A stretch of DNA of 64,000 bases from Lachnospiraceae bacterium XBB1006 (GTDB lineage: Bacteria; Bacillota; Clostridia; Lachnospirales; Lachnospiraceae). Shown piece after piece: positions 7,867 to 16,865 of the stretch. Within the stretch, counting starts at the first letter, position 1, and every line of letters starts with the position of its first letter. A model generated the notes under the pieces. It did not search any database, was not told the DNA's origin, and saw nothing but the letters and a program-made list of their open reading frames with translations. The translations under genes and the position numbers were made by a program. The DNA is taken from the NCBI GenBank assembly GCA_900115795.1, contig FOXT01000008.1, forward strand, positions 1 through 64,000. The letters are read 5' to 3'.

Positions 7867-9486
7867 ATGAGTAAAAGTATTAAGACGTTAGATTGCACTT
7901 TGCGAGATGGTGCATATATAACGAATTCCCGATTTGGGGATGCTGCGATTCGAGGAATAATAAAAAAGATGCAAGACGCACGAGTGGAGGTAATTGAGGT
8001 TGGATGGTTAAAAGATTCTCCACACGAAAGAGGATCGTCTTATTTTGAAAAACCAGACGACATTGTACCGTATATTATAGATAAGAATCCAAAGACATTA
8101 TATACTGTAATGATTGATTGGGATAGATATGATACAGAACGTTTGCCTGAATATGATGGAAAATCTATTGATGCGATTAGGGTGGTTTTTCCACATGGTA
8201 GACATAAGGAAGGTATTGAAATCGGGGAGAAAATTAGAAAAAAGGGTTACAAGGTTATGTTTCAGGCGGCAAATACGTTGGCTTATAGTGAAGGAGATCT
8301 TCATGAATTAGCAGCATGTATGAATGAGTTCAAGCCAGTTTCTTTGTCGATTGTAGATACTTTTGGAGCAATGTTGTTTGAGGATCTTGAGAGAATCGCG
8401 TCGATACTAGATAGGGATTTGGATAAGGATATAGATTTGGGCTTTCATGCGCATAATAATCAACAACTTGCATTTGCGTTGTGTATCCATTTTGTAAAGG
8501 TTATGGATAATGATGAACGAGCGATAATGGTGGATTCAAGCTTGAATGGCATGGGACGTGGTGCGGGAAATGCAACAACGGAACTGGTAATGAGTTACCT
8601 AAATCGGAAACAATATGGAAATTATGATTTGAATGCCGTAATGGATGCCATAGATATTTATATGAGTGGATATCATGAAAAATATACATGGGGATATTCT
8701 ACTCCATATTTTATTGCGGGATTGTATCAGTGTCATGTCAACAACATTGCGTACTTGCAGAAAAACCATCGAACAAGTGCAAAGGATATGAGAACAATAA
8801 TCGAATCGCTTTCGTTAGAAGAAAGAAGGAAGTATGACTACGATCTTTTGGAAAGTAAGTATATTGAAAATCAAAGTCGTATAGTGGATGACACGGAAAT
8901 CTTAGAATCATTAAAGAAAGAAATCGAAGGTAGAGAAATACTACTTATTGCACCTGGAAAGTCGGCGGATCAAGAGGAAGAGAAGATTAAGGCATATATA
9001 ATGGAAAAAAATCCATTAGTAATTGCCGTTAATGCCCTGAACCCGAAATACATATTTGATTATGTTATTTTTATTAATCGAGCAAGATATGAATATGCTA
9101 AGAGTTATCGGCCGAAACAATTGGAAGAGACAAAAAAGATTTTACTTTCTAATATTAAAACAGAGAGCAAAGAGGGCGAATTGATAGTCAATTATAACCT
9201 AGTTATCAAGCGGGGATGGGTACACTTTGATAATGCGGTTGTTATTACATTACGTTTACTTAACAAGATAGGGGCTCAAAAAGTATCACTTGCAGGGTTT
9301 GATGGATTTAAGACGCAGTATAATGAGAGTTATGCAGATGCAAACTTACCGACATTGAATCCAGAAAACAGATGGGAAGAGTTGAACGAGGAGATACTTG
9401 ATATTTTCAGAGACTTTAAAAAAAGTATCAAAAATTCGATGAATATTAGGTTCATAACGGAAAGTCGATTTGATGAAGGAGAGTAA
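7867..9486 (+). CDS. HMGL-type aldolase fused to DUF115-like domain
   Basis: The start is placed at ATG 7867 (MSKSIKTLDCTLRDGAY) because GGGGGAC lies seven bases upstream; an earlier ATG at 7828 lacks such a site. Residues 1 to about 290 are a TIM-barrel aldolase of the HMG-CoA lyase / 4-hydroxy-2-oxovalerate aldolase superfamily. The signatures are LDCTLRDGAY (metal Asp and catalytic Arg) and GFHAHNNQQLA (metal His pair). Such enzymes make or break C-C bonds between pyruvate-like enolates and aldehydes or acyl groups. Residues from about 320 to the end resemble the Rossmann core of MAF/DUF115 proteins (ILLIAPGKS, VIAVN, DYVIFINRA, LAGFDGF). The substrate is unknown. It is three bases from the next gene, a ThDP enzyme, which implies a shared pathway. 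Confidence 0.82.
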   Translation: MSKSIKTLDCTLRDGAYITNSRFGDAAIRGIIKKMQDARVEVIEVGWLKDSPHERGSSYFEKPDDIVPYIIDKNPKTLYTVMIDWDRYDTERLPEYDGKSIDAIRVVFPHGRHKEGIEIGEKIRKKGYKVMFQAANTLAYSEGDLHELAACMNEFKPVSLSIVDTFGAMLFEDLERIASILDRDLDKDIDLGFHAHNNQQLAFALCIHFVKVMDNDERAIMVDSSLNGMGRGAGNATTELVMSYLNRKQYGNYDLNAVMDAIDIYMSGYHEKYTWGYSTPYFIAGLYQCHVNNIAYLQKNHRTSAKDMRTIIESLSLEERRKYDYDLLESKYIENQSRIVDDTEILESLKKEIEGREILLIAPGKSADQEEEKIKAYIMEKNPLVIAVNALNPKYIFDYVIFINRARYEYAKSYRPKQLEETKKILLSNIKTESKEGELIVNYNLVIKRGWVHFDNAVVITLRLLNKIGAQKVSLAGFDGFKTQYNESYADANLPTLNPENRWEELNEEILDIFRDFKKSIKNSMNIRFITESRFDEGE

Positions 9487-9488
9487 CT

Positions 9489-11306
9489 ATGCGTATGCAA
9501 CTTGCTGAATTTCTGGCAAAATATTTGGTGTCAAAAGGGATAAGAACAAACTTTACTATTACTGGTGGAGGGGCAATGTATTTGAATGCTGCATTCGGAC
9601 ATGTTGATGGAATGAACAACGTGTATGTGCAACATGAGCAGGCAGCGGCAATTGCCGCAGAAGCTTATTATAGGATGAATAATGAATTACCGTTAGTATG
9701 CTGTACAACAGGTCCGGGGGGCACGAACACATTAACCGGAGTGTTGGGAGCATGGCTAGATAGTATTCCCATGTTAGTTATTTCTGGACAGGTAAAGTAT
9801 TCTGCGACTGTACGAAGTACAGGATATCCGATGCGTATATATGGCGATCAAGAATTTGATATTGTTAATGTTGTAAAACCGATGACAAAATATGCAGAGA
9901 TGGTGATTCATCCGGAAATGATACAATATCACATTGATAAGGCGTTATGGTTGGCATGTAATGGACGGCCTGGACCAGTGTGGCTTGATATTCCACAAAA
10001 TGTACAAAATGCTGAGATAGATACAAATGATTTAATTCAATTTGATTCTGCGCAGATGAAGAACAGACAGCCAATGGATACAACAAAGAAGACGCTAGAG
10101 TTGATTCTTGAGAAACTGAAGTGCGCAGAAAGGCCTGTAATATACGCAGGAGCAGAAATTCGCACATCGGGTGCATTTGCGGATTTTATGCAGTTAATAG
10201 AGAAATTAAATGTTCCAGTTGTAACATCATTTGATAGTATTGATTTGTTGCCAGAAGATCATCGGTTGTACGCCGGGCGAGCCGGCGATGTTGGAAATCG
10301 TTTTGGAAATTGGGCGGTACAAAATAGCGATTTTTTACTTGTGTTAGGAAATAGACTGGGAATTCGTCAAGTGAGTTATGCGGTGGAAACTTGGGCAAGG
10401 AACGCGTTTGTAGTTATGGTGCATGAGGATCCATTGGAATTAACTAAACCAGTTGTTCATGTTGAACTGCCGGTTAGAGCTAGAACGAGAAGATTTATTT
10501 CGCAGTTATTAGATTGCGTAACATCATGCCTTCCAGAAAAAAAGAAGTGGTTAGAACAATGTGAGGAATGGAAATTGAAATATCCGGTTTTGGATAAAGA
10601 AAGACATTGCAAGAAAGAGGGACGAGCCAATCCATATTATTTTATGGATCGGTTAGGGGAGTTTATTCCAGAGGGAGTCCCAGTTGTTTCAACCAATGGG
10701 TCGGCGTGTGTAGTAGCATCTAGCGCATTGAAGATTAATAAAAATCAAAGGTATATTATAAATTGTGGGTGCGCTAGTATGGGATATGATCTTCCTGCGG
10801 CAGAAGGCGTTTGTTTTGCAAATGAATTAGGAATGGTTGTGTGTTTGGCTGGGGACGGTAGTATTCAGATGAATATTCAAGAGCTGCAAACAATTATCCA
10901 TCATAATTTACCAATTAAAATATTTGTTTTAAATAACTCCGGATATCATTCTATTAGACAGACACAAGAGAATTTATTTAGTGATTTATGTAAAGTTGGA
11001 ATTGGACCGGAATCAGGGGATTTATCTTTTCCGAAGATGAAGAAGATTGCTGAAGCATATGGATTTCCGTATTATTCCATTGCAAATAATTTGGAAATTG
11101 AAGAAGTATTAAAAGAGGTATTTGCATCGGACGGTAAATGTATATGCGAGATATTTATCGATGAAAAACAAGGGTTTGAACCCAAACCCACGGCTAAGAA
11201 ACTGGAAGATGGGACGTTGGTATCTCCGCCATTAGAAGATTTAGCTCCATTTCTGCCAAGAGAAGAATTAGAAAAAATAATGTTAATACCGCTAGTGGAG
11301 AAGTAG
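9489..11306 (+). CDS. ThDP-dependent acetolactate synthase-like enzyme
   Basis: A 605-residue enzyme with the three-domain layout of the acetohydroxyacid synthase / YerE group. The N-terminal Pyr domain carries the ThDP-activating glutamate in YVQHEQAAA. The central domain spans about 190-340. The C-terminal PP domain carries the GDG...NN metal-diphosphate motif (LAGDGSIQMN ... VLNNSGYHS). It probably decarboxylates pyruvate or another 2-keto acid and transfers the two-carbon unit to an aldehyde or ketone. It is not housekeeping ilvB: no ilvN partner is adjacent and it lies inside a sugar locus. One precedent is YerE, which adds a two-carbon branch to a CDP-3,6-dideoxy-4-keto sugar, and CDP-3,6-dideoxyhexose genes do occur in this window. 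The alternative is that it works with the adjacent aldolase on a 2-keto acid. Confidence 0.85.
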   Translation: MRMQLAEFLAKYLVSKGIRTNFTITGGGAMYLNAAFGHVDGMNNVYVQHEQAAAIAAEAYYRMNNELPLVCCTTGPGGTNTLTGVLGAWLDSIPMLVISGQVKYSATVRSTGYPMRIYGDQEFDIVNVVKPMTKYAEMVIHPEMIQYHIDKALWLACNGRPGPVWLDIPQNVQNAEIDTNDLIQFDSAQMKNRQPMDTTKKTLELILEKLKCAERPVIYAGAEIRTSGAFADFMQLIEKLNVPVVTSFDSIDLLPEDHRLYAGRAGDVGNRFGNWAVQNSDFLLVLGNRLGIRQVSYAVETWARNAFVVMVHEDPLELTKPVVHVELPVRARTRRFISQLLDCVTSCLPEKKKWLEQCEEWKLKYPVLDKERHCKKEGRANPYYFMDRLGEFIPEGVPVVSTNGSACVVASSALKINKNQRYIINCGCASMGYDLPAAEGVCFANELGMVVCLAGDGSIQMNIQELQTIIHHNLPIKIFVLNNSGYHSIRQTQENLFSDLCKVGIGPESGDLSFPKMKKIAEAYGFPYYSIANNLEIEEVLKEVFASDGKCICEIFIDEKQGFEPKPTAKKLEDGTLVSPPLEDLAPFLPREELEKIMLIPLVEK

Positions 11307-11307
11307 A

Positions 11308-11991
11308 ATGATGGATTTTGAATTTATAGGAAAGACGCTTTTTCTTACTGGAGGAAGAGGTGGAATAGGAAGCGTTATTAAGGATCGGTTTATTTCGGCG
11401 GGAGCAACAGTAATTGCACCAACATCTGACGAATTGGATTTAAGTAAAGCGGAAAGTATTGCTAAGTACCTTAAGGAAAATGATTTGCTTGCGGATATGG
11501 TTATACATGCTGCTGGAATAAATGAACTTGCAGGAATTATAGATGTTACAGAGGAAGTACTATATAATGTGTTTCAAGTGAATGTGTTTTCTTTTGTCGA
11601 ACTGTTGAAGGGTTTAGTACCTAAGATGAAAGAGCAATCTTACGGGCGAATAGTAGGCATATCTTCGTTGTATGGAATTGTATCAAAAGAAAAAAGAATA
11701 CCATATAGTGCTTCTAAACATGCGATGACAGGTTTGATTAAATCAACTGCATTAGAACTTGCGGAAAACAATATTTTAATAAATGGTGTTGCGCCGGGGT
11801 ATGTAATGACTAAAATGACTGAGAAAAATTTAAGTAAAGAAGAATTGGATAATCTAAAAAACGAAATTCCAACACATCGACTTCAAGAAGCAATAGAGAT
11901 AGCAGATTTATGTTTGTTTTTGTGTTCGTCAATGAACCAGAGTATTACAGGACAAATAATTCCGGTTGATGGCGGATTTACGTGTAGATAG
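11308..11991 (+). CDS. Short-chain dehydrogenase/reductase
   Basis: A 227-residue classical SDR. The cofactor motif is TGGRGGIG near residues 10-17. The catalytic Ser lies in GISSLYG, and YSASK carries Tyr and Lys. HAAGIN is the structural NAG-like motif. The C-terminus (GQIIPVDGGFTCR) is intact. It starts one base after the ThDP enzyme stop, so it is in the same operon and probably reduces a keto group made by the aldolase/ThDP steps. FabG-like fatty-acid function is unlikely in this context but cannot be excluded by sequence. Confidence 0.88.
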   Translation: MMDFEFIGKTLFLTGGRGGIGSVIKDRFISAGATVIAPTSDELDLSKAESIAKYLKENDLLADMVIHAAGINELAGIIDVTEEVLYNVFQVNVFSFVELLKGLVPKMKEQSYGRIVGISSLYGIVSKEKRIPYSASKHAMTGLIKSTALELAENNILINGVAPGYVMTKMTEKNLSKEELDNLKNEIPTHRLQEAIEIADLCLFLCSSMNQSITGQIIPVDGGFTCR

Positions 11992-12003
11992 GAAGGGTAA
12001 TGT

Positions 12004-13068
12004 ATGGATATAATAAAAATAAGATCAAAACTGTATGACTATACAGTGGAATTTGTGGCAGATGTTCTACCGCTGATTGAAGGCTGTGGTGAAGAGACCA
12101 CATTCGTTATATCAAAGAATGTTTATAGTTTATACAGCAACATTTTCGAGGGTGTTAATCCAAGTGTGATTTATATAATGGATGATGTTGAATCAAATAA
12201 GAATATGGATGCAGTAATGGAGATTATTGGATTTTGGAAGGCGATTGGAGTTAAGAAAAACTGGAAGGTGTATTGCTTCGGAGGAGGAATAACACAAGAT
12301 GTTACAACTATTGCAAGTAATCTCTATTTAAGAAATATTGATTGGTTTTTTTTCCCAACTACACTTCTGGCAATGTGTGATTCTTGTATTGGAGGAAAGT
12401 GTGGTATAAATTATGGTCAATATAAAAATCAAATAGGTGTCTTCTATCCACCGAAAAAGATTTATATTGATGTAAAGTTTTTAAATACACTTACTCAACA
12501 GGATTATTTAAATGGTTGGGGAGAAATACTTAAGTTTTCATTAACTAGGTACCCAGATTTTTATAAAAAATTGAAAGCTGAGACAAAGTACATTCCGTGT
12601 GAAGGGATAGCTAGTTATATTCACAGGGGATTGTTGGTTAAGAAAGAAGTGATTGAGGAGGATGAATTTGAGTCTGATTTAAGACGAATTCTAAATTACG
12701 GTCATACTTTTGGTCATGCTTTAGAAGCATATACGGAAAATCAGATTCCTCATGGCGAGGGGGTAATATGGGGAATAGACGTTGTAAACTATATCGCAAC
12801 CCGAGAGGGTTTAATTGAGAACGATTATTACAAAGAAATTAAAAAGCTAATTCGGCAAGCGTTTATACGAGAGGAGATAGTTATAGAGGAGCCGGAACGA
12901 CTGTTTGATATAATAAGTACAGATAAAAAGGTGCGAGGAAATGAAATATCACTTGCAATTTTAGATAAACCGAGTAACTTGATTGTTTATCCTATGAAAT
13001 TGGATGAACATTTTAAACAGATGTTTTATGACTATATAGAGGAAACACATGAATATTATAGCAATTGA
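12004..13068 (+). CDS. Sugar-phosphate cyclase (3-dehydroquinate synthase-like)
   Basis: A 354-residue member of the 3-dehydroquinate synthase / sugar-phosphate cyclase superfamily. The NAD-binding segment is GGGITQDVTTIASNLYLR, followed by PTTLLAMCDSCIGGKCGIN and KNQIGVFYPP. The zinc ligands sit in GEILK, LNYGHTFGHALE and PHGEG. Cyclases of this fold convert 7-phosphorylated ketoses (DAHP, sedoheptulose 7-phosphate) or glucose 6-phosphate into carbocycles. No other aro genes are nearby and the neighbours are sugar enzymes, so a dedicated cyclitol-forming step is more likely than shikimate synthesis. The next gene is a sugar kinase (20-base overlap), which could supply the phosphorylated substrate. 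The exact product cannot be read from the sequence. Confidence 0.82.
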   Translation: MDIIKIRSKLYDYTVEFVADVLPLIEGCGEETTFVISKNVYSLYSNIFEGVNPSVIYIMDDVESNKNMDAVMEIIGFWKAIGVKKNWKVYCFGGGITQDVTTIASNLYLRNIDWFFFPTTLLAMCDSCIGGKCGINYGQYKNQIGVFYPPKKIYIDVKFLNTLTQQDYLNGWGEILKFSLTRYPDFYKKLKAETKYIPCEGIASYIHRGLLVKKEVIEEDEFESDLRRILNYGHTFGHALEAYTENQIPHGEGVIWGIDVVNYIATREGLIENDYYKEIKKLIRQAFIREEIVIEEPERLFDIISTDKKVRGNEISLAILDKPSNLIVYPMKLDEHFKQMFYDYIEETHEYYSN

Positions 13069-14392
13069 TTGCGGCGCCAGTTTTATTAAAGCGGCATTTT
13101 TTGAGGACAAGAAATTAGTAAAACAGTTGAAGCAGGAAGCGCCATTAGGAAATAATCAAGATATTTTTGATGTGAGTAAGATTGTTGGCCTAGAAAAGAT
13201 GGTGAGGGATATTGTTGCAGAGTTGTCAGAGGATATTGACGAGGCTGTAATTAGTATCTCGAATGAAATGCATGGCTTCATATTGGCTTATCCTGATGGG
13301 ACACCATATACTGGGTATATTTCTTGGCAAACAGAGTTGGCTGACAAAGATGAGATATGGAAATATTTAAATTTTGAATTAGGTGAGAAAAATGCCGCAG
13401 AAACTATTCGACAAACGGGAATGCCAATACGATCTGGATTGCCAAGTAGCAATTTGTTTTGGATGAGGGAGAATGGGAAATTGCCAGATGAGCAATTGTT
13501 CTTCTATACATTAGGAGATTACTTAATTCGCGTAATAACAGAGTGTGAACCTATATGCCATCCAACGAATGCGGCTGCGACAGGCTTGTATAGTTTAGAA
13601 AAAGAAGATTGGAATAAGGAGTATATCCAATTATTGGTGGGAGGGCAGATTGTTTTTCCGCGGATAGGACAGGATGAGATAATTTATAAGGCGGGGAAGA
13701 TTAGTTATCGAGTAAAACCGGCAATAGGGGATCAGCAGGCAGCATTATTGGGAAGTGGGTTTAGGAAAAGTACGGATTTGTCATTTAATATTGGAACCGG
13801 TGCGCAAGTTAGTCGTGTGATAAAAAATATTGAATTTGGCAATTATCAAGTGCGCCCATATTTTTTTGACAGTTATATTAAAACTATTCCGCATATACCA
13901 GCGGGAAGAGCGCTAAATGTCTATTACAGATTTTTTAAGAGTATTTTAGAACTGATAGATCCTGTAATAGATGATGGAAAAATATGGGAAATGATGAAAA
14001 AAGTAGTGAATACAGAGTTGGTAAAAATGACTGAAAACTCGGTGCAGTGTGATTTGAGTTTTTTTGAGAATGCAATCACAAATAATAAAGTTGGTTGTAT
14101 TGAAAATATTGGTGAGTGTAATTTTACGTTTGAAACCTTAGTTAATTCAGTATTTTATGAAATGGCGGATAATTTTGTGACCATGGCAAGGAGACTTGAC
14201 AGTGATAAAGGTAGTCCGGTTGATGCTATTATTTTTTCTGGAGGGATGTCAAAGCAATGGGATGTGCTGAGAAATCTTATAGTTAAGGAATTTCCTATAG
14301 ATACGTTAGTTATACTTTCGGAAAACGATACGTTACACGGATGCTGTTATTATGCTTTAATGGAAAATGAGGATGAAGGAATATTATGGTGA
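13049..14392 (+). CDS. FGGY-family carbohydrate kinase
   Basis: A 447-residue ATP-dependent sugar kinase. The N-terminal domain opens IIAIDCGASFIKAA (phosphate-binding loop) and carries the substrate region NEMHGFI and ISWQ. The C-terminal domain has GDQQAALLGSG with the catalytic Asp, NIGTGAQ for ATP phosphate binding, and IIFSGGMSK, the adenosine motif. FGGY members phosphorylate ketoses or polyols; the MHG and GDQQA motifs recall xylulokinase and sedoheptulokinase. It overlaps the cyclase upstream by 20 bases and the HAD gene downstream by 7 bases, so translation is coupled. It is a plausible supplier of the ketose phosphate used by the cyclase; that link is inference. Confidence 0.82.
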   Translation: MNIIAIDCGASFIKAAFFEDKKLVKQLKQEAPLGNNQDIFDVSKIVGLEKMVRDIVAELSEDIDEAVISISNEMHGFILAYPDGTPYTGYISWQTELADKDEIWKYLNFELGEKNAAETIRQTGMPIRSGLPSSNLFWMRENGKLPDEQLFFYTLGDYLIRVITECEPICHPTNAAATGLYSLEKEDWNKEYIQLLVGGQIVFPRIGQDEIIYKAGKISYRVKPAIGDQQAALLGSGFRKSTDLSFNIGTGAQVSRVIKNIEFGNYQVRPYFFDSYIKTIPHIPAGRALNVYYRFFKSILELIDPVIDDGKIWEMMKKVVNTELVKMTENSVQCDLSFFENAITNNKVGCIENIGECNFTFETLVNSVFYEMADNFVTMARRLDSDKGSPVDAIIFSGGMSKQWDVLRNLIVKEFPIDTLVILSENDTLHGCCYYALMENEDEGILW

Positions 14393-15042
14393 CATATTTG
14401 TTTGATCTAGATGGAACGCTAGTTGATACATGTGAAGGAATTTATCGTGGGATTAAGTTTACAGAGAAAAGATTGAAGTTACCATCAATTTCTAGTGAAA
14501 GCCTGAGACAGTTTTTGGGACCACCTCTTAGTGAGTCGTTTAGAAAATACTATAATCTTGAAGAAACGGCAGTTGAAGAGGCGGTTACGATATTTAGAGA
14601 ATATTACGGAAAATATGGAATATTTGAATGTGAGCCTTATCCAGGAATAAAAGAGATGTTGGAAAAACTTCATGAGCAGAAAATTAGACTTTTTGTTGCC
14701 ACATCAAAGCCAACCGGATTTGCGAAAGAAATACTGACTCGGTTTGGAATGGATATTTTTTTTGAAGACATAATTGGAAGCGAGACTAATGGACAACGCA
14801 ATAACAAAGTAGCTGTGATAGAGTATATTATTGAAAAGTATATGGGTACTTGGGTAAACGAAGATGTGTATATGATAGGCGATAGAGACCAGGATATACT
14901 CGCGGCTGCTAAGGTTGGAATTCACTCAATAGGGGTCCTTTACGGATATGGTGAATTAGAAGAATTAGAAAAGGCATCTTCGGAGTTTATTATTAAGACA
15001 TCAAGGGATCTTGAAAAATTGTTGTTACGAGTATATCGATAA
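14386..15042 (+). CDS. HAD-family sugar phosphatase (phosphoglycolate phosphatase-like)
   Basis: A 218-residue HAD hydrolase with motif I FDLDGTLVDT, motif II VATSKP, and motif IV IGDRDQDILAA. The helical cap between motifs I and II is of the phosphoglycolate phosphatase / PGMB type. It dephosphorylates or mutates a small phosphorylated substrate. It overlaps the FGGY kinase by seven bases, so it probably removes a phosphate in the same pathway. The substrate is unknown. Confidence 0.85.
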   Translation: MVTYLFDLDGTLVDTCEGIYRGIKFTEKRLKLPSISSESLRQFLGPPLSESFRKYYNLEETAVEEAVTIFREYYGKYGIFECEPYPGIKEMLEKLHEQKIRLFVATSKPTGFAKEILTRFGMDIFFEDIIGSETNGQRNNKVAVIEYIIEKYMGTWVNEDVYMIGDRDQDILAAAKVGIHSIGVLYGYGELEELEKASSEFIIKTSRDLEKLLLRVYR

Positions 15043-15060
15043 TGAAAGGTTGAGAAAAAG

Positions 15061-15996
15061 ATGAAAACAGTTGTGATAACGGGCGCGACAGGATGTGTGG
15101 GGCGAGCCTTGGTTGATGTTTGTATTGCTGCGGGGTATGAAGTGCTAGCTGTTTTGAATCGGAATACGAGTCGTGGCAAATCGCTAGAAAGCTTGGAACA
15201 TTGCCACATTCTATATTTAAGTTTAAATGAGTATAAAAATGCAATGTCTGAAATAGAGAAGCAGCATATTAGGTTGGATAGTTACGAGCTATTTTTTCAT
15301 TTGGCGTGGATGTCGGCATTTGGCGTTGGTAGAGATGATGTTAGACTACAGCTGAGTAACGTTGAGGCTTCAATAGATGCTGTTGGTTTTGCGAAAGAGC
15401 TGGGGTGTACTACCTTTATAGGAGCGGGATCTCAGGCCGAGTATGGTCGTACGGAGGGAAAGTTAGCGCCACATACGCCAACATTTCCAGAAACTGGATA
15501 TGGAATTGCAAAACTATGTACAAGTCAAATGACGAGAATATTATGCGAACAGTTTGGAATGAGAAGCGTGTGGTGTAGAATACTGAGCGCCTATGGTCCA
15601 TACGATGCTGAAAAAACTTTAATAAGAGAAGCAATAACAAAAATGTTGAAGAATGTGGAAACGGAGTTTTCGCCATGTGAGCAAACATGGGACTACATCT
15701 ATGCAGATGATGCTGCGAGAGCACTTCTTGTAGCTGGAGAATACGGGGAGAATGGTGGAATATATGTAGTTGGAAGTGGAGAGTCTCATAGATTATCGTA
15801 TTATATTGATGAGATTGCGAGAATTACAGAATATACAAAAGAAATTGGTTACGGAAAACGTGGTTATAATCCTAAGCAAGTGATGAATTTACAAGCAGAT
15901 ATTTCGGCAATTGAGGAGTTGGGATTTAAAGTAGCGGTTTCGTTTGCGGAGGGGATTCAAAGAGTTTGTTCTATATGGAGCGATGATGATTTTTAA
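15061..15996 (+). CDS. NAD-dependent epimerase/reductase, candidate CDP-sugar C4 reductase
   Basis: A 311-residue extended SDR: TGATGCVG for the dinucleotide, FHLAWMS, GAGSQAEYG, and YGIAK with the catalytic Tyr/Lys. The length and the SQAEYG segment fit the RfbJ/abequose-synthase-like C4 reductases as well as general sugar epimerases. It lies directly upstream of glucose-1-phosphate cytidylyltransferase. The window also encodes CDP-glucose 4,6-dehydratase and the RfbH 3-dehydrase, so reduction of CDP-4-keto-3,6-dideoxyglucose (to an abequose/paratose-type sugar) is the best guess. It could instead belong to the upstream cyclase block. Confidence 0.75.
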   Translation: MKTVVITGATGCVGRALVDVCIAAGYEVLAVLNRNTSRGKSLESLEHCHILYLSLNEYKNAMSEIEKQHIRLDSYELFFHLAWMSAFGVGRDDVRLQLSNVEASIDAVGFAKELGCTTFIGAGSQAEYGRTEGKLAPHTPTFPETGYGIAKLCTSQMTRILCEQFGMRSVWCRILSAYGPYDAEKTLIREAITKMLKNVETEFSPCEQTWDYIYADDAARALLVAGEYGENGGIYVVGSGESHRLSYYIDEIARITEYTKEIGYGKRGYNPKQVMNLQADISAIEELGFKVAVSFAEGIQRVCSIWSDDDF

Positions 15997-16068
15997 AACT
16001 GGGTGATAACATTATTACGATAAAATGTGATAGAAATTCGTAATTTTCTAAGGGGGATAAGATTGAAA

Positions 16069-16839
16069 ATGAAGGTCGTAATTTTAGCTGGTGGATATGG
16101 ATCACGTATAGCAGAACAGTCGCAATATAAGCCAAAACCAATGATTGAAATTGGGGAACAGCCAATTTTATGGCACATAATGAAGTACTATTCTGAGTAT
16201 GGATATGATGACTTTATTATTCTTGGAGGATATAAGCAATATAAAATTAAGGAATATTTTGCGAACTATTTTTTGCATTATTCTGATGTGACATTTGATT
16301 TGTCAACGAATGAAATGAAAGTTCATGCAACAAATTCTGAAAAATGGCGTGTTACGATTGTTGATACTGGTCTAGATACAATGACAGGAGGAAGATTAAA
16401 GAGAATCGAAGATTATCTTGGTTCAGAAACGTTTATGCTGACTTATGGAGACGGATTATGTAACGTGGATTTGAGTGCACTAGAAAGATACCATCGACAG
16501 CATGGAAAGGTTGCGACTATTACCATGGCGAATATTGCCCAACAAAAGGGTGTCTTAGAGGTGGATAATGGACGAATTAATGCTTTTAGGGAAAAGGAAA
16601 ATGGGGATGGCGTTTTAATTAATGGTGGGTTCATGGTGCTTGAGCCTAAGATTTTCGAGTATTTAGACGGGGATAATACTATTTTGGAGGGAGAACCAAT
16701 GCACCGACTAGTTGAAGATGGACAACTAATGGGATTTCGGCATGATGGATTTTGGCAGTGTATGGACACCCAACGAGAGCATGAGAGTTTGGTTAAAATG
16801 TGGAATGCAGGAAGCGCACCGTGGAAAATATGGGATTAG
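16069..16839 (+). CDS. rfbF: Glucose-1-phosphate cytidylyltransferase
   Basis: This enzyme makes CDP-glucose from glucose 1-phosphate and CTP, the entry step to CDP-3,6-dideoxyhexoses. The 256-residue length and motifs (VILAGGYGSRI, KPKPMIEIG, MLTYGDGLCNVD, DGFWQCMDT) are typical of RfbF/DdhA. An in-frame TTG at 16063 is six bases from AGGGGG and could be the true start; ATG 16069 gives the usual MKVVILAGG beginning. The partners rfbG and rfbH are about 31 kb away at 47053-49440, so the pathway is split across the locus. Confidence 0.92.
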   Translation: MKVVILAGGYGSRIAEQSQYKPKPMIEIGEQPILWHIMKYYSEYGYDDFIILGGYKQYKIKEYFANYFLHYSDVTFDLSTNEMKVHATNSEKWRVTIVDTGLDTMTGGRLKRIEDYLGSETFMLTYGDGLCNVDLSALERYHRQHGKVATITMANIAQQKGVLEVDNGRINAFREKENGDGVLINGGFMVLEPKIFEYLDGDNTILEGEPMHRLVEDGQLMGFRHDGFWQCMDTQREHESLVKMWNAGSAPWKIWD

Positions 16840-16865
16840 AGAGGTCCGTGGGAAAGGAGGACACC

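Noticed and set aside
9489-11306. Acetolactate synthase for branched-chain amino acids (ilvB)
   Set aside because: No ilvN or other ilv gene is adjacent. The surrounding genes are aldolase, SDR and sugar enzymes.
12004-13068. Housekeeping 3-dehydroquinate synthase (aroB)
   Set aside because: No shikimate genes are near, and it is coupled to a sugar kinase within a glycan operon.
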